A stretch of DNA of 64,000 bases, from assembly GCF_010614725.1 (NCBI RefSeq), contig NZ_JAAEHL010000006.1, forward strand, positions 124,001 to 188,000. Direction: 5' to 3'. Under the pieces are notes generated by a model, which was given only the letters and a program-made list of their open reading frames with translations, searched no databases and was not told the origin of the DNA. A program made the translations under genes and the position numbers. This stretch comes from Flavobacterium ajazii (GTDB lineage: Bacteria; Bacteroidota; Bacteroidia; Flavobacteriales; Flavobacteriaceae). Below are positions 53,014-60,854 of the stretch, piece after piece (position 1 is the first letter of the stretch; each line of letters opens with the position of its first letter).

Positions 53014-53706
53014 TCAGGCTTTATGATTAAGCAAAGCAAAAAAAGCCGCTTCATAACTGGTACTCACCGGAATTTCTTCTTCCTTAATATATATAGTTTT
53101 GTTTCGAACTTTCTCTATTTTAGAAACAGGAACGATAAAGGATCGATGTACTCGAATAAATTCTGTAGAAGGCAATTTTTCTATAAGTGCTTTTAAAGTC
53201 ATTCTGGCCACAACTGTTTTTTGGTTTTGAATGTGAATTTTAAGATAGTCATCTAAACCTTCGATGAATAAAATGTCCGAAAAAAGAATTTTTATCAAAC
53301 TATAATCGGCACGAATAAAAAGATATTGTTGCTCTAAATTCTGATTTTGGGTTTTCCATTGCTGCAATGCCTTTTCAGCAGCCTGCTGAAATCGGGAAAA
53401 CGAAATGGGCTTTAAAAGATAATCTGTTGCGCTCAATGTAAATCCTTCAACAGCATATTCAGAATAAGCTGTCGTAAAAATTACCATTGTTTTATGAGGC
53501 AGTTTTTTATAGAAATCCAATCCTGAAATGGATGGCATATTGATGTCCAAAAACAACAAGTCAACTGGGTATTTTTTAAGGTATTTAAAAGCTTCATCAG
53601 ATTTTGTAAAGTTTTTTTGCAAATCGATATATTCAATTTCTGCACATAAACTTTGTAAAATCTCTAAAGCTAAAGGTTCATCATCTAATGCAATCGCTTT
53701 TATCAT
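53014..53706 (-). CDS. LytTR-family response regulator (pair 2)
   Basis: The 230-residue regulator has the same plan as pair 1: D8/D9, D54 in LLFLDINMPSISG, TTAYSEYA, LKPISF, then a LytTR domain (LFIEGLDDYLKIH; EFIRVHRSFIV). Identical motif runs shared with pair 1 show they are paralogues. It overlaps its kinase by four bases and ends 62 bp from the end of the pair 1 regulator. Target genes are unknown. Confidence 0.95.
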   Translation of the reverse strand: MIKAIALDDEPLALEILQSLCAEIEYIDLQKNFTKSDEAFKYLKKYPVDLLFLDINMPSISGLDFYKKLPHKTMVIFTTAYSEYAVEGFTLSATDYLLKPISFSRFQQAAEKALQQWKTQNQNLEQQYLFIRADYSLIKILFSDILFIEGLDDYLKIHIQNQKTVVARMTLKALIEKLPSTEFIRVHRSFIVPVSKIEKVRNKTIYIKEEEIPVSTSYEAAFFALLNHKA

Positions 53707-54806
53707 ACTACTTGTATACTTAAATTTACAATGTACTTGTCGTAAGTATCTTCAATCTTTAACTGATGTTTGTTTGGATATAATAACGTCAGTCTTTCAA
53801 TTGTATTTTGCAGACCAATCCCCGTTTCAGATTGTATCGAAAATGTCTTCTTATTTGACACCTGCATCGTAAGTACATCTTCCAAAATATTAATATAAAT
53901 ACAAATCTCCGAAGTCTGATCCGGATTTACACCATGTTTGAATGCATTTTCAATGAATGAAATTAAAATAAGCGGGGTAATTGCCTTTCCAAAAGGACTT
54001 CCGTTTACCTGATAATCGACACTTACCGTATTACCGAGACGTGTTTTTTGCAGTGATATAAAATTATTGATGTAATTGATTTCTTTACTTAAATCGATTA
54101 CTTCATCATTTGCATTGGTAATGATATAGCGCATAAGCTCAGAAAGCTGTATGACAGCATCGGGAGTTTTATTATCCTTTTTTAAAGCCAGCGCATAAAT
54201 ACTATTCAGTGTATTAAACAAAAAATGAGGATTGATCTGAGCTTTCAAAAAAGCCAATTCTGACTTCATTTTTTCTTTTTCAACATTTTGCAACCTTCCC
54301 GAAATAGCAAATAATAGACTTGAAATTACTCCAAGCAAATATACCAAAGCTGTATGTCCGTACTGTGTTGGTGGTCCTCCCATAATATCAAAAGACTTTG
54401 GTTTTGGGGGCATGTTTCGAAAATCCGGAGGCGGTTTCATTCCGTCTTTAAAAGGTTCCGGATGATTTAAAAAAGGTTTAGGATGATCTCTAAAATCCAG
54501 GAAATTATGATCCGGATGATCTAAAAATCTTGATATCCAAAGAAGGAATAAAAGAAAACAAGCAATCATTACAAAATATAATAATTGCTTGTTTTGAAAA
54601 TAATATCGTGGAATTAAATAATAATAGTTAAAGTAAAAGAAACACAATAAACTAAAATATATAAAAAAATAAATACGGTCGTGTACGTTTGAGTACAAAT
54701 CGGGCCATACAAAAACGGTCTTCACAGACGTAAATGCGTAGGGCAAAAATAAAAAAGCCAGACATAAGCAAAAATGCAGGGCATAAAACGAAATTTTACT
54801 TTTCAT
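53703..54806 (-). CDS. LytS/YehU-type sensor histidine kinase (pair 2)
   Basis: From the ATG at 54806 the product is 367 residues, with several N-terminal membrane helices, the His_kinase domain with H194 in INPHFLFNTLNSIYAL, and FIENAFKHGV. Between the third and fourth helices (residues 95-148) is a loop very rich in His, Pro, Asp and Phe, with repeated DHPDHNF, DHPKPF and NHPEPF units. Such a loop could bind metal and act as the sensor, which is inference. The -7 box at 54825-54832 sets the start at 54806; an earlier TTG is inside the promoter. Confidence 0.93.
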   Translation of the reverse strand: MKSKISFYALHFCLCLAFLFLPYAFTSVKTVFVWPDLYSNVHDRIYFFIYFSLLCFFYFNYYYLIPRYYFQNKQLLYFVMIACFLLFLLWISRFLDHPDHNFLDFRDHPKPFLNHPEPFKDGMKPPPDFRNMPPKPKSFDIMGGPPTQYGHTALVYLLGVISSLLFAISGRLQNVEKEKMKSELAFLKAQINPHFLFNTLNSIYALALKKDNKTPDAVIQLSELMRYIITNANDEVIDLSKEINYINNFISLQKTRLGNTVSVDYQVNGSPFGKAITPLILISFIENAFKHGVNPDQTSEICIYINILEDVLTMQVSNKKTFSIQSETGIGLQNTIERLTLLYPNKHQLKIEDTYDKYIVNLSIQVV

Positions 54807-54824
54807 AAATCCTATAGATTTATT

Positions 54825-54832
54825 CAAATTTA
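54825..54832 (-). promoter_or_regulatory. -7 promoter element (TAAATTTG)
   Basis: The minus strand reads TAAATTTG 18 nt before the pair 2 kinase ATG. The word CAGGATTG occurs on the minus strand just upstream at 54834-54841 and again at 54876-54883. Confidence 0.55.
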
Positions 54833-54934
54833 GCAATCCTGGCGCTCAGAATCAAATTAATGAGGTAAAACCGGACAATCCTGCGATTCGTTTCAATCTT
54901 TGCTTAAAAACTTCTCTTTTAAAATTACAATAAA

Positions 54935-55909
54935 TTAATCATGAACAGGACTTTCTGTACAAGGACAGCTACTAAGCGCCTGAAGAAAATCAAAGCCTAG
55001 TGTCACAACATGTGTTCCTGAGTTATAGTATCCTAAATCGTTAAACATAACCTGATAAGAATATGCAAAATAGATTTTAGATTTCATGAAACCAACCATT
55101 GGTCCAACCGATAAAGGTTTTGGAAACTGGTCATTCAGCATACGATAAGAAGCTCCAATCCAGTAATACTCTTCATAACGGTTGTAACGTCTGTACTTAA
55201 AGTTTATGTCTGTAGTCGAACGTTTATCACTAGCAAAATACTGATAAAACACAGAAGGCTCGTATTCGATACGACCGTTTTCAGCATCCCTAAACGTAAA
55301 ACCTGTATAGATTTGATAATTAGAAAGCAAATCAGGCTCCTGTACTCTTTCTACGTTAACTTTTTTCTTTAAAACGTTATTAGCGTTAAAACTAAAATAA
55401 AAATTCTTGTTACGATACAAGGCACTAAGGTCGAAGTTATTATTGGTTGTGTATCGATCATTAGTTACCGAAGGATCGGGAATTGGATGTTCTATATCAG
55501 TACCAAATTTATCCGTCTCTACTCTGAAAGTGTTTAAGTTATACGAAATACCAAATGATAGATATTGTTTAGAATAATAATCTAAAATGATATGGTGTGC
55601 AAATGATACCTTGGCACCAGTTTGCTTCGTATAACCATTACTATCATTATAAAGCGACAACCCGACTCCGGAACGATCCAGAAGCCTAAAGTCAATGTAA
55701 GCTGACTGATTTTGTGGGGCGTCTTTAATCCCGACCCATTGTGTCAATCCGTTTACCCTGATTCTAAGGTTGTCCCCAATACCGGCATAAGCCGGTGAAA
55801 GTACAAAAGGGTTATCTGCCAAATACTGCGTAAACACCGGTAGGTTTAACTCCTGGCTGTAACCTGATGTTACAGCTAGGAGTACTAAGGATACTAATAA
55901 TTTTTTCAT
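54935..55909 (-). CDS. PorP/SprF-family type IX secretion membrane protein
   Basis: From the ATG at 55909 the product is 324 residues with a signal peptide ending SGYSQ. It has the PorP/SprF features LPVFTQYLADNPFVLSPAYAG and a barrel-like series of aromatic strands ending VTLGFDFLQAL. The family gives rise to outer-membrane barrels needed for secretion or surface attachment of particular T9SS cargo; SprF serves the adhesin SprB in F. johnsoniae. It follows the giant adhesin gene by 43 bp on the same strand, so it is very likely dedicated to that adhesin. Confidence 0.94.
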   Translation of the reverse strand: MKKLLVSLVLLAVTSGYSQELNLPVFTQYLADNPFVLSPAYAGIGDNLRIRVNGLTQWVGIKDAPQNQSAYIDFRLLDRSGVGLSLYNDSNGYTKQTGAKVSFAHHIILDYYSKQYLSFGISYNLNTFRVETDKFGTDIEHPIPDPSVTNDRYTTNNNFDLSALYRNKNFYFSFNANNVLKKKVNVERVQEPDLLSNYQIYTGFTFRDAENGRIEYEPSVFYQYFASDKRSTTDINFKYRRYNRYEEYYWIGASYRMLNDQFPKPLSVGPMVGFMKSKIYFAYSYQVMFNDLGYYNSGTHVVTLGFDFLQALSSCPCTESPVHD

Positions 55910-55952
55910 TGTAATAATTTTTTTAGATAACATCATCGGGGCTGCTTATTTG

Positions 55953-58900
55953 TTATCTGTATAAAGTGAAATGTCCGACAAACTCTCTTGCATCATTCTT
56001 GTCATTTAGTTTAAGAACATACCAGTAATCACCTGTTGGCAATTCCTCACCGTTGTACTTACCGTTCCATTTTTGACCATAGTGATATTTCGCAATTGCA
56101 CGTCCGTATCTGTCAAAGATTGTGAACTCAAGGTTATTGTAAATATTGGTACAACCAGGACCCCATTCGTCATAAATACCGTCTCCGTTTGGTGTAAAGT
56201 AATCAGGTACACAGACATCAACATACTCGATATAGTAATCCTGATAATCTGTACAGCCATTCTTATCTCTAACAGTAATTCTGTAAGTACCTGTTTTATA
56301 GATCTTGAATTTATTTTCAGAACTAAAGTTTTCACCATCAATACTGTATTGGTAATCTCCACCACCACCTACAGCGGTTGCGGTAAGTACATTCCAAACT
56401 CCTTTTTCTTCAGTTACTGTTATATCCAGTTTCGCAACTGCTACAATAGTAAAACTTGCTGTTGGTACTTCACAACCGTTAGTGTGTCTGGCCAATACAA
56501 AGTGAGGACCCGGAGCAACATTTGTAAAGATGTTACTTGCCTGGAAAGGAGCAACTCCGTCAAGAGCATAATCAACATCCGCAAGGTTTGTAATACTCGG
56601 ATCAATAGTAATTGTTACTGAATTAGCAGCAGCATTATTCACACAGTCGTAATTAATTACGTATTGTGGATCAAGCACAACAGCATCCGGCATGATTACT
56701 TCAAGTTCATATGTACAGCTTGCTGCATCTTTAATGTAAACTATATGTGTACCTCCTGAAAGATTATCAAAATCAAAATCAGTTTGTCCAACAGCTCCCT
56801 GTGTATATGTCCCGTTTTTAGCATCAAGACTCACACTATATGGAGCAGTAGCACCTTTTATTCTAATACTGAAGGTACCATTTTTCTCTCCTTTACATTC
56901 TTCAGGCAACATCGTATTCGGAATAAGAGCTGCGCTTAAAGGTGTTGGTTGGGTAATATCAAATTCATACGAAACATAACATCCTAAAACATCCTGAGTA
57001 ATTACTGTATAATGATCTGGTGCCAAATTATTAAATTCGCCATCATCAAAGAACTGATTCAAATTAGGAGAAATTGCATACATAATTTGTCCTGTTCCAC
57101 CAGTAGCGTTCATAATGATTTTTCCATCATCATTTCCATTACAAGTTACGTTTGTTACTTTAGGATCTATAGACACCGCAGTATCCGGTGCAGTAATCTC
57201 AACAGGAATGTCTGAGTCTTTACTACAATCTCCGCTATCTACATGAACAGTATAAGTTCCTTCAGGCAAGTCATAAAAGTTTCCGTCTGCTTTTGGTCCC
57301 TGAACGACTGTAGTTGTTCCAGTAATTAATAAAGTGTATACATAATTTCCTAAACCGCCCTGAGCTTCAGCAACTATAACACCTGTTGCATCACCTTTAC
57401 AGTTAATTACAGCATTCTCTACATTCACATTAATATCAAGTTCAGGTAATACCGGAACATTAATACCATTTGAAACAAATCCGATACAGCCATTTGCATC
57501 TTTTACATAGTATTTATAATCACCAGGTGTTACATTGAAAGTAACTGAACCTGAAGCTGCGAATGAACCAAGTACAGTCGTAAAATTAGGATCTGTACTA
57601 TATGTATAAGAACCTGTTCCACCTGTTGCACTTAGTGTAAGGCTATCTTGTGTTAAACAAGTTGCATTACCAGAATGAACTAACAATGGTGTAACAATTG
57701 TTGGCTCTGTGATTGTTATCTCAGCAGAAGTACCACTACAAGTGAAACCATCAGTAACAGTAATACTATAAGTTCCTGCACCTAATCCTGAGAAACTTGG
57801 TGAATTTTGCGGGCCTGAAGAAATTACTTCTGTAGCCGTTATTCTATTCAAAGTATATGAATAATTACTTCCCTGACCACCTGTTACACTAGTTGCTGTA
57901 ATCGTGGCACTTTCACTTCCATAACATGGTACTATAGTCATATCCGGAGCAGCAACAACTACAATAGGTGTTGGAACTACCAATGATACATTAACCGTTG
58001 CAATACAACCTTTTGAATCTTTAACACGTACAATGTAGTTTTCTGCTGTTAAATTAGTATAATCACGTGTTGTTGACCAAACAGAAACCACACCCGTACT
58101 ATTCTCTAATTGGAATTCGTATCCTCCAGACCATCCTCCGGTTGCAGAAACTAAAATACTTCCATCATTATTACCTGAAATACAAGTAATAAGAGTGTGA
58201 GTTTCAGAAATCTCTAATCTTGCATCTGGTTGTCCAATTACAAATGTAGTTGAAATAGTACAGTAAGGACTATCGATTAATGTAGCTGAAACTGTATACT
58301 CCCCAGCTGTTAAACCTGATAAGTCTAATGGTCCCGCTGTAGTGGTTGTTCCTGAACTTGCTACAGGACCTGATACAGTATAATTGAATCTTCCTGCTTC
58401 ATCAGGATTTCCAATATTGTCAACCAAAGTAATAGATACTGAACCTTCATTTGATCCGTAACATACTACATCACTGTTTTTAACAGTATTTAAGTAGAAC
58501 GTATTTGGTTCGTTTACATAATGAGCTTTTTGAATACTACATCCTGTTGCCGGGTTAAACGCTGTGATAATATACTGACCAACAGCTAAACCTGTAAAGA
58601 CACCGTTTGTATTAACCGGAGATGTAATTCCTGTATTAGCGTTTGTCAATGTATATTCAACACCTGTTACAGTTGTACCAGCTGCATCAACAGCCGTAGC
58701 CGTAATACTTTCCAGGTTATTACATGTAATAGCTGTTTTCGCAACATTTATTTTATCCAGTTCAATGTACGGAACAATTGTTATAGGTGTAGTGTAAGTT
58801 CCCATACAACCATTACTATCATAAACATTCACAGTATAACTTCCACCTGATAAATCAAATTCAGTATAAGTATTTGAAGTACCTATTTGAACCTGAGTAC

Positions 58901-60854
58901 CATTTTTAATGAATTCATAAGTCACATATGTACCTGAACCACCACTTACTCCTGTAGCCGGATCAACAGTAAGCGTTGCAAAATTCGATGTGTTACCAGT
59001 TGTACAAGTAAACTGCGAAACAGCAACTGCATTTACAGCTACAACACCTGGTTCGATAACCGTAATTGTTTTAGTATCCTCACAACCTCTTTCCGATCTT
59101 ACTACTACTGTATGAGGTCCGCCTGAAACTCCGGTAAATACAGGAGAATCCTGAGGTGTACCTCCATCCAGACTGTAAGTATATACCGGATTATCGTTAA
59201 TACCTTCAGCCGGACTATCCATAATTGCTGTAATAATACCATCGTTAGCACCGTTACAACTTACAGGCGTTGATGTCAACGCAAATCCTGTAACTATGGT
59301 AGCTGGTTTTATGTCTATAGTTACAAATACTTCACATAAAGTAGTCGTATCCTTAACACCTATAATACGAGAACCTGAATGAACTCCTGTTAATGGTGTA
59401 GCTGCTCCGAAAGCACCTCCGTCAATGTTATAAATATAGTTTCCTGAACCTCCTGTTGTTGACACAGCTATAACACCATCACCGTCTGTACAAGAAGGCG
59501 AAGTTGTAACGATTGGAGTTAGAACTAAAGGCTCAAGAATAGTAACCTGAGTAACAGCTGAAGAACAACCATTAGTATCTTTTACCGTTACGTTATAGGT
59601 ACCAGGAGCATTAACTGTAATAACATTGTTTGAATCAAAACTCACACCATCAACACTATATAATAATGCAGTGTTGAATCCGCTTGCTGTAACAGTAATA
59701 TCATAAGTACCTGTTACACTTGGACATTGTGTTGCTACAGCGTTGGCAATCGTTGGGTTTACATCCACACTTATTAACTGAGCGTTAGTAGCAGGACAAT
59801 TATTGCTGTCTACTACATATACAACCCAGTTGAGATCTGCACCATTGTTTGTATCTACAGTTAACTGGTTACTTGTAGAATAATTTGTTGGTGCCGAATC
59901 GGTAGCTCTTGCTACAGCATATTTGTAAGAACCTGTTCCTCCAGTAGCTGTAATAGTAATCGTAGCGTTATCTTCGTTACAATTAATATTTGTTGCAACT
60001 GAAGTTGAACTTAATACATCAGCTGGTTCGTTAATCGTAAAGTTAACCGGAGCTGAACAACCAGAAACATTATCGGTAATTGTGAAAGTATAATTACCAT
60101 AAGGTAAATTAATATAACTAAACACATCTCCGTTTTGAGTCATCGTACCTAAATTAGGAGACAATGAAGGTGTATAGCTACCTCCCGTAATATAATTCGC
60201 TATAGTTAAATTCACAGCACCTGTGCTATCTCCTTTACAATATACATCATTAACAATTTGATGTGTTACAGATATTTTATCAGCTTCTTTAACAATAATT
60301 GTTTTAGTTGTACTACAGCCATTGTTATCTGTTACTTTAATAACATACGTATCAGGCGATAGATTAGCAAAACTATTTGTTCCATTAGAAGCAATCGCTA
60401 TTGGAGAAATAATTTCGTAAATATATGGTGCTACACCTCCTGCTACTGAATTTACTGTTACTGTTGCAACAGTTCCTGGAGTATTACAATAAATAGGAGT
60501 CGCCGTAATATCCATATCTGTTGGTGGTAAATATGGATTAACTACCGTTTGTCCAGTTATACTACATCCATTAGCATCAAGAACTACATAATTAATAGTT
60601 TTTGCACTATTTACAGAGAATGATGCTGAAGCTTGGAAAGTAGTTCCTCCATCAAAACTATAAGTATAATCAGATGTTCCTCCAGTCGCTACAATTGTTA
60701 CTATAGCATCCTTAGGAGCATTTGTATTATCGCAACCAAATGGCGTTACAACTGCATTAGCCCCTAAAACAACTGGCTCGGTGATCGTTACCGGAATCGG
60801 ATCGGAAGGACATCCTTTAGCATCCGTTACAACTACTGAATAACTAGTACCACA
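55953..60854 (-). CDS. giant repeat adhesin, C-terminal part (T9SS type-B)
   Basis: This frame is open from 60854 to the stop at 55953, about 1633 residues, and lacks its own start; the first Met (60515) lies inside a repeat. It is a chain of SprB-like repeats (VNCNEDN, GTGSYKYA, G-T-Y-x-V-T-V-x-D-x-N-G-C type, ITEP linkers), each about 75-100 residues, diverging towards the end. The last 85 residues are a gliding-motility/T9SS type-B sorting domain (DYFTPNGDGIYDEWGP, FDRYGRAIAKY, KWNGKYNGEELPTGDYWYVL, HFTLYR). The product is a cell-surface adhesin. It continues the gene at 60833-64000 in another frame; the break at 60851|60852 is most likely an assembly error. Confidence 0.9.
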   Translation of the reverse strand, partial: CGTSYSVVVTDAKGCPSDPIPVTITEPVVLGANAVVTPFGCDNTNAPKDAIVTIVATGGTSDYTYSFDGGTTFQASASFSVNSAKTINYVVLDANGCSITGQTVVNPYLPPTDMDITATPIYCNTPGTVATVTVNSVAGGVAPYIYEIISPIAIASNGTNSFANLSPDTYVIKVTDNNGCSTTKTIIVKEADKISVTHQIVNDVYCKGDSTGAVNLTIANYITGGSYTPSLSPNLGTMTQNGDVFSYINLPYGNYTFTITDNVSGCSAPVNFTINEPADVLSSTSVATNINCNEDNATITITATGGTGSYKYAVARATDSAPTNYSTSNQLTVDTNNGADLNWVVYVVDSNNCPATNAQLISVDVNPTIANAVATQCPSVTGTYDITVTASGFNTALLYSVDGVSFDSNNVITVNAPGTYNVTVKDTNGCSSAVTQVTILEPLVLTPIVTTSPSCTDGDGVIAVSTTGGSGNYIYNIDGGAFGAATPLTGVHSGSRIIGVKDTTTLCEVFVTIDIKPATIVTGFALTSTPVSCNGANDGIITAIMDSPAEGINDNPVYTYSLDGGTPQDSPVFTGVSGGPHTVVVRSERGCEDTKTITVIEPGVVAVNAVAVSQFTCTTGNTSNFATLTVDPATGVSGGSGTYVTYEFIKNGTQVQIGTSNTYTEFDLSGGSYTVNVYDSNGCMGTYTTPITIVPYIELDKINVAKTAITCNNLESITATAVDAAGTTVTGVEYTLTNANTGITSPVNTNGVFTGLAVGQYIITAFNPATGCSIQKAHYVNEPNTFYLNTVKNSDVVCYGSNEGSVSITLVDNIGNPDEAGRFNYTVSGPVASSGTTTTAGPLDLSGLTAGEYTVSATLIDSPYCTISTTFVIGQPDARLEISETHTLITCISGNNDGSILVSATGGWSGGYEFQLENSTGVVSVWSTTRDYTNLTAENYIVRVKDSKGCIATVNVSLVVPTPIVVVAAPDMTIVPCYGSESATITATSVTGGQGSNYSYTLNRITATEVISSGPQNSPSFSGLGAGTYSITVTDGFTCSGTSAEITITEPTIVTPLLVHSGNATCLTQDSLTLSATGGTGSYTYSTDPNFTTVLGSFAASGSVTFNVTPGDYKYYVKDANGCIGFVSNGINVPVLPELDINVNVENAVINCKGDATGVIVAEAQGGLGNYVYTLLITGTTTVVQGPKADGNFYDLPEGTYTVHVDSGDCSKDSDIPVEITAPDTAVSIDPKVTNVTCNGNDDGKIIMNATGGTGQIMYAISPNLNQFFDDGEFNNLAPDHYTVITQDVLGCYVSYEFDITQPTPLSAALIPNTMLPEECKGEKNGTFSIRIKGATAPYSVSLDAKNGTYTQGAVGQTDFDFDNLSGGTHIVYIKDAASCTYELEVIMPDAVVLDPQYVINYDCVNNAAANSVTITIDPSITNLADVDYALDGVAPFQASNIFTNVAPGPHFVLARHTNGCEVPTASFTIVAVAKLDITVTEEKGVWNVLTATAVGGGGDYQYSIDGENFSSENKFKIYKTGTYRITVRDKNGCTDYQDYYIEYVDVCVPDYFTPNGDGIYDEWGPGCTNIYNNLEFTIFDRYGRAIAKYHYGQKWNGKYNGEELPTGDYWYVLKLNDKNDAREFVGHFTLYR
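60775..60851. repeat. 77-bp exact repeat, left copy at the seam
   Basis: This segment is identical to 60909-60985 and mismatches on both sides (T against C before, A against T after), so the maximal exact match is 77 bp. It ends at the base where the reading frame breaks. Confidence 0.95.

Noticed and set aside
56073..56621. Plus-strand 182-codon frame inside the adhesin C-terminus
   Set aside because: Antisense shadow with C/I/N-rich composition and no start signals; the coding strand has the type-B sorting domain.
60515..60515. Met at 60515 as the true start of a separate 1520-residue adhesin
   Set aside because: It lies inside a repeat module, has no signal peptide, and the same frame is open for another 113 codons upstream with repeat sequence.
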